A DNA stretch of 64,000 nt from Bifidobacterium breve (GTDB lineage Bacteria; Actinomycetota; Actinomycetes; Nanopelagicales; Nanopelagicaceae): the NCBI GenBank assembly GCA_945883675.1, contig CAMCYA010000001.1, positions 38,271-102,270 on the forward strand, read 5' to 3'. How positions within the stretch are numbered: the first letter of the stretch is position 1; each line of letters starts with the position of its first letter. This document shows positions 1-9,495 of the stretch, one piece after another. The notes below the pieces were generated by a model, which was not told where the DNA came from, did no database searches, and saw only the letters and a list, made by a program, of their open reading frames with translations. The position numbers were made by a program, and so were the translations under genes.

Positions 1-782
1 TACTGATGGGATAAAACTGCGGAAAGGAATTTCTTAGTGTTTTCATTTTGCGGATTTTCAAAGAGTTGCTCTGATGGAGCATCTTCTGCGATTACTCCCT
101 CATGCATAAAGACAGCTCTCTTAGCTACGTGTCGAGCAAATCCCATCTCATGAGTGACAACAATTAGAGTTATTCCATCCTTGCTGACATCTCCAATGAC
201 CCGCAAAACATCATTTGTCATTTGAGGATCAAGTGACGAAGTGACCTCATCAAGAAGTAATACCTGTGGATCCATTGCTAAAGTGCGAGCAATCGCAACC
301 CTTTGTTGTTGACCACCCGAGAGCTGCAGTGGTCGCGATTCAGCTTTCTCGATCAGCCCAACCCGATCTAGGAGACTACGTGCACGTTCTCGGGCCTCTT
401 CTTCTCCACGGCCGAGAACTTTAATCTGGGCAACGCAAACATTTTCCATTACGGTCATATGAGGGAAGAGATTGAATTGCTGGAAAACAATCCCGATTGA
501 CTGACGAATCTTAGCTATGTCATGAGAGAGCGAACCACGAGTCTTCTCAGGATCTTGGATCGCTATTCCGCCAACTTGGATTTTGCCTTTCTGAATGACC
601 TCTAAGCCATTTACACAGCGAAGAAGCGTTGTTTTCCCAGAACCGCTTTGTCCAAGTAGTGCCAACACTTCACCAGATGCGATTGAAAGACTAATTCCTT
701 GAAGCACTTGCACACCAGAAAAATCCTTATATACATCATTAAATACAACTTCCCCATTTTTCATGACACGTTCGCTGCTCAT
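1..782 (-). CDS. polar amino-acid ABC transporter ATP-binding protein (3' end cut by the window edge)
   Basis: Reverse-strand translation shows Walker A GQSGSGKT, signature LSGGQQQRVAIA and Walker B LLLDEVTSSLDP; start codon overlaps the stop of the downstream permease (ATGA). Confidence 0.93.
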   Translation of the reverse strand, partial: MSSERVMKNGEVVFNDVYKDFSGVQVLQGISLSIASGEVLALLGQSGSGKTTLLRCVNGLEVIQKGKIQVGGIAIQDPEKTRGSLSHDIAKIRQSIGIVFQQFNLFPHMTVMENVCVAQIKVLGRGEEEARERARSLLDRVGLIEKAESRPLQLSGGQQQRVAIARTLAMDPQVLLLDEVTSSLDPQMTNDVLRVIGDVSKDGITLIVVTHEMGFARHVAKRAVFMHEGVIAEDAPSEQLFENPQNENTKKFLSAVLSHQ

Positions 783-1510
783 GTTTTTGATCCTCCCCAT
801 GGACCTACCGCGAAGAAATTCTTTCTCTTGTCTACTGTTCCAGATCCATAACCAAGTTCTCTTTCAAATTTAGCTTCGAGTCTGCGAGCGAGAATTGTGA
901 GCGGGAAGCAAACACAAAAATAGAGAAAAGCGATCTCAGTCAGGATTGTAAAATACTTAAAAGTTTGTGAGGCGAGAATTAATCCCCTGAACATAATTTC
1001 TTGAATAGTAATAATTGAAAGTAAAGATGTGTCCTTAATTAGGCTAAGAAGATAATTAACTGTTGGTGGTAACGCCACGCGCGCCGCTTGAGGAATAATC
1101 ACAAGTCTACGAGCTTGAGCCGGCGACATCCCAAGTGACACTGCAGCTTCAATTTGAGTTTTTGCCACGGAATTGATCGCAGCACGAAATACCTCTGAAA
1201 GATAGGCAGTATAAATTATCGTAAAGCCAACAACACCAGCGACTAGCGCTTGAAGTGTTATTCCAAAAATCGGTAGAACATAAAAAATGTAGTAAAGCTG
1301 TACAAGTGCTGGAGTACATCGAATGAACTCGACGTATGCAAGCATTGATCCACGCACTGATTTAAATCTTGAAACTCGCAAAAATGCCACGCATATGCCG
1401 GCAATGACTGAAAAAACTATAACAACTGCCGAAATACCTAAAGAGTAGGCAAGACCGTGAAGTAAAATTGGAAGAAACTCTATGAGATCCGACCATGTCA
1501 TCTTATCCAC
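779..1510 (-). CDS. polar amino-acid ABC transporter permease (HisM/GlnP family)
   Basis: ORF 243 aa; FIRCTPALVQLYYIFYVLP and EAAVSLGMSPAQARRLVIIPQAARVALPP typical of the HisMQ/GlnP permease family. Confidence 0.93.
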   Translation of the reverse strand: MDKMTWSDLIEFLPILLHGLAYSLGISAVVIVFSVIAGICVAFLRVSRFKSVRGSMLAYVEFIRCTPALVQLYYIFYVLPIFGITLQALVAGVVGFTIIYTAYLSEVFRAAINSVAKTQIEAAVSLGMSPAQARRLVIIPQAARVALPPTVNYLLSLIKDTSLLSIITIQEIMFRGLILASQTFKYFTILTEIAFLYFCVCFPLTILARRLEAKFERELGYGSGTVDKRKNFFAVGPWGGSKT

Positions 1511-1581
1511 GTTCTCGCCTACCCTTCATTAGCTATTTTTTCAGCGTATATATGAGATTGTCCCTATTTAAGAATAGAACC

Positions 1582-2475
1582 TTAGAGACACTGAGCGATA
1601 CCGTCAGTGGTGAAGCTAGTTGGAGCATCGCAAGTTACGTATGCAGATGCTGGCATTCCATACTTAAGTAGGATCGCTTTGAGCTTTCCATTTGTACGCA
1701 TAATCTTGAGCTGGTCATTAACAGCTGTGACCCACGCAGTATCACCTTTACGCATCACGATACTGCTGATACCTACAGCCTTGCCTGTCCAGTTCTTTAG
1801 AAGTGTGATCTTTGGCTGTGGCTGAAGCTTGAAGTCGTATGCTCCCTGAAGCTCATCGACCATTCCTGCGTCAATTCGACCAGTAGAAAGCGCACGATAC
1901 AAATCTGAGTACTTCGTGAAAGGTACGTATGTAGCTCCCTTGACGCCTCCGATTACTTGATCATCGGTTGAACCAATGATTCCGCCGACTTTCTTGCCTT
2001 TCCAGTCTGCCTTACCCTTAATTTTCTTTGGATTACCCTTTGCTACCAACATGGCAACTCCATATTGATAAACAGGTAACGAGAATTGAACTAATTCACT
2101 TCTCAGTTTTGTGTATGTCATACCAATAGACATGATGTCCCATCGGCAAGCAGTAAGACCTGGGATCATAGCGCCCCAATCAGCTGTGACGTAATCCCAA
2201 GCGGGAATATTGAGCCCTTTGAGAACTTCTTCGATAACTTCAACATCAATACCTTGGTACTTGCCGGAGTTGATATCAAACCAGCCATGCGGCGGTTGCT
2301 GATAAGAAGTCATACGTACATAGGATGCCTCTTGAGCTTTAGCCAAAGTATCGGTACAGGTAGCTGCCGATGCTGGACTACTCATGGGCGCCAATAGCGA
2401 AGCCCCGACAAGTAGTGCAGTGCTGATTACAACGTGGCGTCGAAACACCCTTGAATTGCGTATGGATAACCCCAT
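1582..2475 (-). CDS. extracellular amino-acid-type substrate-binding protein (SBP_bac_3)
   Basis: Signal peptide, GWFDINSGKYQGIDVEVIEEVLKGL pattern, next to the permease. ATG at 2475 preceded by GGAGGAAAA preferred over the GTG at 2493. Confidence 0.9.
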   Translation of the reverse strand: MGLSIRNSRVFRRHVVISTALLVGASLLAPMSSPASAATCTDTLAKAQEASYVRMTSYQQPPHGWFDINSGKYQGIDVEVIEEVLKGLNIPAWDYVTADWGAMIPGLTACRWDIMSIGMTYTKLRSELVQFSLPVYQYGVAMLVAKGNPKKIKGKADWKGKKVGGIIGSTDDQVIGGVKGATYVPFTKYSDLYRALSTGRIDAGMVDELQGAYDFKLQPQPKITLLKNWTGKAVGISSIVMRKGDTAWVTAVNDQLKIMRTNGKLKAILLKYGMPASAYVTCDAPTSFTTDGIAQCL

Positions 2476-2504
2476 TTTTTCCTCCAGTCTCACGATAGAT
2501 CACA

Positions 2505-2514
2505 ATTGATCAAT
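2505..2514. promoter_or_regulatory. palindrome ATTGATCAAT upstream of the transporter operon; candidate regulator site
   Basis: Perfect 10-bp palindrome; a related ATTGACCAAC lies at 4049-4058 upstream of the LacI-family gene. Confidence 0.3.
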
Positions 2515-2579
2515 CGTTTGACCGTAAGTTAGTGTAGGCCCAAGGGAACGTCAATAGGTTTAGAAAAATACTTACACCG

Positions 2580-3941
2580 CTACCTAGCCTTTTTTTTGTT
2601 GATTTTCCACTGATCTACGACCTGAGCGCATACCTTCTGGGCATTTCCAATGTAGTCGGCGGGATTAAGTGGCCATTCTGAGAAGTACCGAGGGATATCT
2701 GGGTCTAATCGGACTATGGAATCCACAAGAGAAATATTTTCGCTCGCACTCAATTTACTCGCTTCGTGTAAAAGATCGTGCGCTCGCTCCCTACCAATTT
2801 CACGCGCTAGCTCGATCATATAAGCCTCTGCCATAATCGAACCGTTTTGTTTTTCAACATTTGCACGCATATTCTCAAGGTTGATACCTAAACCTTCAAG
2901 CATTTCAGTTGCGATTTTGATCGCCGAAATGGTGCTCATTAGAGTTTCAGGCAGAGCCTTCCACTCTAATTGCCACTCCCCTGCAGCCCGCTCATGCCCA
3001 ATCTCACCAGCCCGATACATTGAGTTGGCACTTGCAATGGCTTGAAGTCCAATCCCGATAATCGCCTCAGACATCACAGGGTTTCTTTTCTGTGGCATAG
3101 TCGATGAAGCCCCTTTGTGAAGCCCGCCCGGTTCAAATACTTCATCAATTTCAGTTCGTGATAGATCCACAATCTCTCGTGCAAGCCGTACAAGGGTCAC
3201 AGACAGATTTGCGCACTGACTTGTGACATCAATAAAGCGATCGCGACTAGCGTGCCAAGGAATGTATTCATCTCGCAAAGCCAGTTTTTTAGCCACAATA
3301 CTTCTTATCTCTTGCTCATCTGGTCCCAGTGCTGCCGATGTTCCCGCAGCACCGTAGAGTGAAACACATGATGCTTCAGCAATAGAAGTTTTGAGCCGAG
3401 CACGATGTCTGTCTAGTTCAGATAAGTACACCGCACATTTCAGACCAAAAGTTGTTGGGACTGCATGTTGAGCGTGAGTTCGGCCAGGCATAATCGTCAG
3501 TTGATTTTCTAAAACAAGAGTTGCCATCGCATCCCCAAGTCGATTTAAATGAGAGTGCAAAAGCATTCCGGCTTCAGATATCTGAAGTGCAAGTGCAGTA
3601 TCCATAATATCTTGGGTTGTAGCGCCAACATGAAGAAGTCCGCGCGCGTTTGGAGAAAGTTGCGAATTGAGATGTGAAAGGAGTTCAATAATTGGATATC
3701 CAACATTGAGAGTACCGGCGCGAAAAGTGGAAAGTTCGGGCAGAGGCACCTCTGCGAGTTTATTGATTTCAGCCAGTGCCCCTTTAGAAATCATTCCCTT
3801 TAAAAAATGTGCGTTCGAGAGCGCAATCTCAACTTGAATCCACCTACGAAATGTTGCGCGCAGCGTAAAAATCTCCGCGCTTTCGGGATCTCGATAAAGC
3901 CAGTCCAGAATATTGGTTGAACTTACAAAGCTATCTGACAT
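2580..3941 (-). CDS. lyase of the adenylosuccinate lyase/fumarase superfamily, 3-carboxy-cis,cis-muconate cycloisomerase-like
   Basis: Signature GSSTMPQKRNPV; HVGATTQDIMDTA and GRTHAQHAVPTTFG motifs. Confidence 0.88.
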   Translation of the reverse strand: MSDSFVSSTNILDWLYRDPESAEIFTLRATFRRWIQVEIALSNAHFLKGMISKGALAEINKLAEVPLPELSTFRAGTLNVGYPIIELLSHLNSQLSPNARGLLHVGATTQDIMDTALALQISEAGMLLHSHLNRLGDAMATLVLENQLTIMPGRTHAQHAVPTTFGLKCAVYLSELDRHRARLKTSIAEASCVSLYGAAGTSAALGPDEQEIRSIVAKKLALRDEYIPWHASRDRFIDVTSQCANLSVTLVRLAREIVDLSRTEIDEVFEPGGLHKGASSTMPQKRNPVMSEAIIGIGLQAIASANSMYRAGEIGHERAAGEWQLEWKALPETLMSTISAIKIATEMLEGLGINLENMRANVEKQNGSIMAEAYMIELAREIGRERAHDLLHEASKLSASENISLVDSIVRLDPDIPRYFSEWPLNPADYIGNAQKVCAQVVDQWKINKKKAR

Positions 3942-4107
3942 TCCAACCTCTCTCTAGAGTAAAATTGTGTGAGTTAAAAACCCACACTGAGAACAACACT
4001 GTCGAGCCTTGACAAAAAATTTGGGCTCCTTTAACCTGCAGTCTATCGATTGACCAACTTGCGGTGCAAGATTCATTGGACATTTTTTGAATGAATTGGA
4101 GGCTAAT

Positions 4108-5157
4108 GTGAATACCAAATCAAGGCGCTTCCCGTCCGATGGACGTGTAACGGGAACCCAAGTTGCAGCGTTGGCAAAAGTGGATGCTGCAGTCGTCTCG
4201 AAAATACTAAAAGAGGATCCAACTCTTCGCGTCTCTCCTGATACTCGGAAGAGAGTTATGGATGCAATTCAACAACTTGGTTATCGCCCAAACTATGCGG
4301 CACAGAGATTGCGTAGTTCGCGCAGAATCGGCGCTGTTGGCCTGATCATTCCAAACTTTTCGAACCCAGCTTTTGCTGAAATTGTACATGGCGCCGAAAT
4401 TGCAGCACTCAAGCGAAAAGTTGCACTATTTGTTTCTTCAACTAGCGAACTAACAACTCCCCTAGAACTAATCATTGATTTAGTTGCATCAGGCCGTGTT
4501 GATGCCCTATTGATCGCCGGTGGATCGTCCTCAGAGACGATTGAAATCAATGAATATCTCAGTGCTCGAAATTTTCCATTCCTATTTCTAAATCGTCAAA
4601 GTGTTGGAATAAGGCGATCATTATTTCTAGATGACGAACATGCAATTAGCTTACTAGTGGATCATCTTGTGGAACTCGGGCATAAAAAGATTTATAACAT
4701 TGCAGGAAAGTCAAGCATGGAGACTGGAAAGCGCCGCCAAAATGCATTCAAAAAGGCGATTACCAAAGTTGGTCTTACTTTTAGCCCAGACTTAATTGTT
4801 GAGGAGGAATACAGCGTAATTGGTGGTCAGCGCGGATTTCAAGAAATTTTCAAACGCAAACCTAAAGCAACCGCAATTGTGGTCTCAGAGTTTAATATGG
4901 CCGTGGGAGCACTAAATGCAGCCCGTAAAGCCAATGTAATGGTTCCTGAAGATTTATCAATGGTTGCTTTCAACAATTTGGAATTTGCTTCACTTCTTAA
5001 TCCAAGTTTGACGACAGTCGGTTTGCAACTCCAACATTTAGGTGAAGAAGGTTTGAACTTGCTCTTGCTTAAAGAGCCTGATGAAGAGATATATCAAACT
5101 GTTTCAAAGAGTGCTGAATTATTCTTGCGTGAGTCATCGAAATCAAACAGAAAGTGA
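4108..5157 (+). CDS. LacI-family transcriptional regulator
   Basis: N-terminal HTH followed by YRPNYAAQRLRSSRRIGAVGLIIPNFSNPAFAEIVHGAE; GTG start at 4108 preceded by GGAGG. Confidence 0.93.
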   Translation: MNTKSRRFPSDGRVTGTQVAALAKVDAAVVSKILKEDPTLRVSPDTRKRVMDAIQQLGYRPNYAAQRLRSSRRIGAVGLIIPNFSNPAFAEIVHGAEIAALKRKVALFVSSTSELTTPLELIIDLVASGRVDALLIAGGSSSETIEINEYLSARNFPFLFLNRQSVGIRRSLFLDDEHAISLLVDHLVELGHKKIYNIAGKSSMETGKRRQNAFKKAITKVGLTFSPDLIVEEEYSVIGGQRGFQEIFKRKPKATAIVVSEFNMAVGALNAARKANVMVPEDLSMVAFNNLEFASLLNPSLTTVGLQLQHLGEEGLNLLLLKEPDEEIYQTVSKSAELFLRESSKSNRK

Positions 5158-5164
5158 GCGGCTC

Positions 5165-6184
5165 ATGAAAGAGATAGATCTGAGTGCACTTGGATTGGTC
5201 GAAGCTGAAATAGTCCATGATGTAGTTAAGTTCTCGAATTCTTTCAACCGCAAAATTCGTCAAGACCCTCCAAATCAATTAGGCGTTCCTACTCAGTATT
5301 TGGCAATGTTGGCAATCAAGCGCGGAGATTATAAAAGGGCTGAAGAACTCGCCCGTTATATGCGCCAAGAAAGTGACTTCATTTTCGATTCAATGATGAC
5401 ACTTTGGCTGAAGCAACTAATTGATCATGCAAAGAAGGTTTTAGGTATGGAGAAATATGAGAATATTCTAAGGGTTCCGGAGTTTCATGTTTGGGCTAGT
5501 TTTCAAGGGGTAGGTAATGATTTTATTGATGAAGCACTTAGCTTTTTAGAGTTGAAGAACGATGCACAATTTGACACCTGCTTGAGCCATGCCCGTCGCG
5601 TATATAAAACTATGGGCGATGAAGTTGTTAAGTTCGTTCAAGATATTTTGACGGAAGTACTTCTAGTCGAAGGCCCAGATGGTCCAGTTTCAGCGCTCCG
5701 GGGGCCATACGAAACAATATGGCGTGAGCGCTATAAAACTTGGGAAATTCTATCTGGCGAAGAGAGGCTTCAACTTTCATGTGAAGGTATGAGGGCGCAC
5801 TTTGGAGGACCAACTCGTCAAGGAGAATTTAAAGTAACTGATGAAGGTAAAAGATTCCGGATGATTTTTGCCGGATGTGGCACAGGTGGAGTATTGCGCC
5901 GAGGTGATATTGAAACCGGTGAGGGTCCATATTTATCCGTAGGAACTGTAAAGACTCCCCAACCTTACTCATGGGGGAAAACTGAGATGCCTTGGTACTG
6001 CACGCATTGCAATCTCTATTTGGAACATTGGCCAGTTGAAGAATCTGGTGTCAATAGACGCCCTGTAATTTTCATCGACGATCCTAAATCTAATGTGACG
6101 ACAGAATGGTTGGTTTATAAAGATCTAGCTGATACGCAAGATGAGGATTACACACGCATATGGGCGACACCGCCAACAAAGTAA
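5165..6184 (+). CDS. uncharacterised protein with CGTGG and CxxC (CTHC) motifs
   Basis: ORF in an operon-like arrangement; ATG at 5165 more plausible than the 5081 start, which overlaps the regulator. FAGCGTGGVLRRG and WYCTHCNLYLEHWP suggest metal binding. Confidence 0.8.
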   Translation: MKEIDLSALGLVEAEIVHDVVKFSNSFNRKIRQDPPNQLGVPTQYLAMLAIKRGDYKRAEELARYMRQESDFIFDSMMTLWLKQLIDHAKKVLGMEKYENILRVPEFHVWASFQGVGNDFIDEALSFLELKNDAQFDTCLSHARRVYKTMGDEVVKFVQDILTEVLLVEGPDGPVSALRGPYETIWRERYKTWEILSGEERLQLSCEGMRAHFGGPTRQGEFKVTDEGKRFRMIFAGCGTGGVLRRGDIETGEGPYLSVGTVKTPQPYSWGKTEMPWYCTHCNLYLEHWPVEESGVNRRPVIFIDDPKSNVTTEWLVYKDLADTQDEDYTRIWATPPTK

Positions 6185-6197
6185 CAGAGAGAATAAA

Positions 6198-6989
6198 ATG
6201 AGCGAAGAGAGCAAAGTAGCCGTAATCACTGGAGCTGGTAGAGGCATAGGGGCTTCTGCCGGAGTCCGATTGCTAAATGGCGGATTCACTGTCTATTTCA
6301 CAGATATGAACCTAGAGCGAACACAGGAATTTGTCGCATCCCTTGTTGAATTTCAGGGGCGTGCCTTTTCACTGCAAATTCAAGTTAATGATGATGATTC
6401 CGTAGACTCAGCGATGAAATTTGTCGGGGAAAAACATGGCAAAATTGACTTACTAATTAATAACGCGGGCATTACAAATCAGAGACCAACTCAAGATATT
6501 CCAACTGCTGATTGGCAACAGCTCATTGATGTCCACTTGGGTGGAACTTTTCGTTGCTCGCGCGCAGCTTTCCCTTTTCTCAAAGCAGCTAACGGTTCAG
6601 CTATAGTGAATGTCTCATCTATTGCAGCTCGCTTAGGGATGCCAATTCGTGCATCATATTGCGCTGCTAAAGCAGGAATAGAAGGGTTTGGGCGCTCACT
6701 TGCCACCGAATGGGCTGAATTTGGAATTCGCGTAAATACAGTTGCTCCCGGATATGTGATGACTGACCTAATTCAAAAAGATATCAAGAATGGCTTAGTC
6801 TCAGAAGAAGTCCTGGGTAATCGAATCAGTTTAAAGAGATTTGCAACTCCAGAGGAAATTGCAGAGGTTATGTTTTTTCTTGGCACGGGCGCTTCTTCTT
6901 ATATGACAGGGCAGGTCCTGAACGTCGATGGTGGTCTATCCATTGATTTAAATCCAGGAAGCACCTCCGCCCTTACAAAGAAAAACTAA
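6198..6989 (+). CDS. short-chain dehydrogenase/reductase (SDR)
   Basis: TGAGRGIG, NNAG, SYCAAKAG (YxxxK) and C-terminal VDGG motifs. Confidence 0.93.
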   Translation: MSEESKVAVITGAGRGIGASAGVRLLNGGFTVYFTDMNLERTQEFVASLVEFQGRAFSLQIQVNDDDSVDSAMKFVGEKHGKIDLLINNAGITNQRPTQDIPTADWQQLIDVHLGGTFRCSRAAFPFLKAANGSAIVNVSSIAARLGMPIRASYCAAKAGIEGFGRSLATEWAEFGIRVNTVAPGYVMTDLIQKDIKNGLVSEEVLGNRISLKRFATPEEIAEVMFFLGTGASSYMTGQVLNVDGGLSIDLNPGSTSALTKKN

Positions 6990-7006
6990 CGAAAGGTCCA
7001 AACCTC

Positions 7007-9013
7007 GTGAGTGCAAATATAGAAGTCATATCGCAAGAATTTGATAAACCCATACGTGGCAATGATCTATTGGGTATGTATCGAAAGATGTTTATGATTC
7101 GACGCGCAGAAGAGGCAGTTTTAGATTTACGTCGCGCCGATTTAATTGCAGGATCTGTACATGTTTGTGTTGGGCAAGAATCTGCGCCTGTAGGTGTAAT
7201 TGCTGCTATGTTGGAAAAAGACCGAACAATGGCTACCTATCGTGGCCATGGATGGGCATTGGCTTCAGGCTTGCCACTTCGGGCATTCTTCTCTGAAATT
7301 CTAGGGCGAAGCAATGGCATCAATGGTGCTCGTGCTGGATCTGCCTACCTAGCCGCACCTGAATATGGATTCATTGGAGAGAACAGCATCGTTGGCGCTG
7401 GTTTGCCGATTGCTAATGGAATTGCCATGAGTTTGCAATTTTTTGGTGAGGGTGGCGTAGTTGCTGTCTCTTTTGGTGATGGAGCAACCAATCAAGGCGC
7501 ATCCCACGAAGCACTGGTCTTTGCAATTGCCAGAAAACTGCCAGTTATTTTTGTCTGCGAAAACAATTCATGGTCTGAAATGACACCAATTTCGGAAACG
7601 GTACCTAATGCCGCTCTTTGGCAACGCGCAGCTGGGTACGGAATGGCTGCTGAATTAGTCGACGGTGGAAATTTGGCACAAGTATTTGCCAGTGCCCAAG
7701 CAGCGGTCTTGCGTGGGCGCAATGGTGAAGGTCCTACGTTTCTTGAAATAACTGTCCCGCGCATTTTGGGCCATTACAACTTAGATCTTGAACAATACCG
7801 GTCACAAGAAGATCGTGATGCCGCTCGTGCTCGCGATCCGCTTGCAAAATTACGTGCACAGCTTGTGCTATCTCATTCTGATTCACTTATTGCTGATTTG
7901 GAAAAACAAGTAGAAGCATTTGTGACAAGTGAAAAGGAGTTTTCTCTAAACTCCGCATTTCCAGAAGCAAAAGATGCGCTGGGCCATGTACTTGCTTCAA
8001 GTAATTGGAGCGAGCTTTCTCCTCTTCCAACTTCAGGAGATGAGGTTGCTTATGGACTTGCGGTCAACCGAGCCCTCCATGAAGAAATGGAGGAACGTCC
8101 CGAAGTCGTGCTATTTGGTGAAGATATTTCAACAGCAGGTGGCACATTTGGAGTTACCAGAAACCTTCGAAAGAAATATGGGGAGCGGATTTTCGATACC
8201 CCAATTTCAGAGGCAGCTATTCTGGGAGCTGCCACCGGTTCGAGTATCGGTGGAATGAAACCAATAGTAGAAATCATGTGGATTGATTTCATGCTCGTTG
8301 CATTTGATCAAATCGTAAATCAAACAGCAAATGTTCGATTTATTTCGCGTGGCAAACAACACGCGCCAATGGTTGTCAGGATGCAACAAGGTGCCACTCC
8401 TGGGTCTTGCGCTCAACATACGCAAAGCCTTGAAGCGATTCTTGCCCATATCCCTGGGATTAAAGTTGGCTTGCCTTCAAATAGCCATGATGCATACCAA
8501 ATGTTGCGCGCAGCAGTTGCAGATCCTGATCCAGTAATCATTATCGAATCAAGATCACTTTATTTAGTGAAGAGTTTCCTAGATACTTCTGCGCCAAGAG
8601 AACAGGTGGGCGGATCTCGGACTCGTAAGTTGGGTAGTGATTTAGCAATTATCTCTTGGGGCAAGAGCCTACCGATGGTCTTGGAAGCAGCAGAAGTTTT
8701 AGAAGCTCAAGGGATACACGCCTCTGTGCTTGATCTACGTTGGTTAAATCCACTTGATGAAAGTGCGATAGTAGAACTAGTAAAGAATTCGGGGGGGAAA
8801 TTACTTATTGTGCATGAAGCAAACCGCACAGGAGGATTTGGTGCGGAAATCTCTGCTCGAATAGGTGAATCTCACTTTAGCGCTTTGAAAGCGCCAATCA
8901 AGCGGTTAGCGACTCCTGATTCTCGGATTCCAGCTTCTCCAATTTTGCAAAGTGCACTGATCCCAACCGTTGCTAAAATTGTTGAATCTGCTACTGAACT
9001 GCATAACTCGTAA
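7007..9013 (+). CDS. fused alpha/beta E1 component of a TPP-dependent 2-oxo acid (acetoin/pyruvate-type) dehydrogenase
   Basis: 668 aa; N-terminal half has an E1-alpha TPP motif (GDGATNQGASHEAL.....CENN); C-terminal half is E1-beta-like (LFGEDISTAGGTFGVTRNL, DTPISEAAILGAATG). GTG start. Confidence 0.92.
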   Translation: MSANIEVISQEFDKPIRGNDLLGMYRKMFMIRRAEEAVLDLRRADLIAGSVHVCVGQESAPVGVIAAMLEKDRTMATYRGHGWALASGLPLRAFFSEILGRSNGINGARAGSAYLAAPEYGFIGENSIVGAGLPIANGIAMSLQFFGEGGVVAVSFGDGATNQGASHEALVFAIARKLPVIFVCENNSWSEMTPISETVPNAALWQRAAGYGMAAELVDGGNLAQVFASAQAAVLRGRNGEGPTFLEITVPRILGHYNLDLEQYRSQEDRDAARARDPLAKLRAQLVLSHSDSLIADLEKQVEAFVTSEKEFSLNSAFPEAKDALGHVLASSNWSELSPLPTSGDEVAYGLAVNRALHEEMEERPEVVLFGEDISTAGGTFGVTRNLRKKYGERIFDTPISEAAILGAATGSSIGGMKPIVEIMWIDFMLVAFDQIVNQTANVRFISRGKQHAPMVVRMQQGATPGSCAQHTQSLEAILAHIPGIKVGLPSNSHDAYQMLRAAVADPDPVIIIESRSLYLVKSFLDTSAPREQVGGSRTRKLGSDLAIISWGKSLPMVLEAAEVLEAQGIHASVLDLRWLNPLDESAIVELVKNSGGKLLIVHEANRTGGFGAEISARIGESHFSALKAPIKRLATPDSRIPASPILQSALIPTVAKIVESATELHNS

Positions 9014-9017
9014 TCCC

Positions 9018-9413
9018 CTAGATTTTGACCACAACTTCAATGATCGCCTGTGGTGTTGCGCTGCCACCTAGCTTTTGTTCAACATTGGTGGGCAGACCAT
9101 TTATCTGCGCAGCCGATAAAACCGCCAACTGCGCTGCGATATCACTCATCCAATACAGAGCAACTGGCCCTGCCCGATCAATGATCCGCTGTGCTTCAAG
9201 TATCTGAGCCTCACTAAATTTGGGCACATCATTATTGTTATCGTTTATCGTATTGAGTAAATACCTCTTTATATCAACAGCAATACTGGTTGCATCAGAT
9301 GACTGGGTTATCAGCTCTTTTAACTGACCATCTAAAGTGCGCGGCTTGCGCTTTTTCTTTGTGCGATTAAGAAATAGAAATATCACCAGGGTCAACAGCA
9401 GGAATTCGATCAT
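9018..9413 (-). CDS. hypothetical protein with N-terminal TM helix
   Basis: 131 aa ORF, MIEFLLLTLVIFLFLNRTKKK N-terminus. Confidence 0.65.
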   Translation of the reverse strand: MIEFLLLTLVIFLFLNRTKKKRKPRTLDGQLKELITQSSDATSIAVDIKRYLLNTINDNNNDVPKFSEAQILEAQRIIDRAGPVALYWMSDIAAQLAVLSAAQINGLPTNVEQKLGGSATPQAIIEVVVKI

Positions 9414-9495
9414 GCCTAGAACCTAGCGATCCCCACTGACAATATAAAGAGGTGCTGAGCCCCCATTGCTATCGCCTGTGTATTAGAGTTTCAGT

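Noticed and set aside
1601-1616. GTCAGTGGTGAAG match to the 24-bp repeat half-site
   Set aside because: Lies inside the SBP coding sequence and diverges after the first bases; chance match.
5081-5164. Upstream extension MKRYIKLFQRVLNYSC... of the 5165 gene
   Set aside because: Overlaps the end of the LacI-family gene in another frame; an ATG at 5165 directly follows it.
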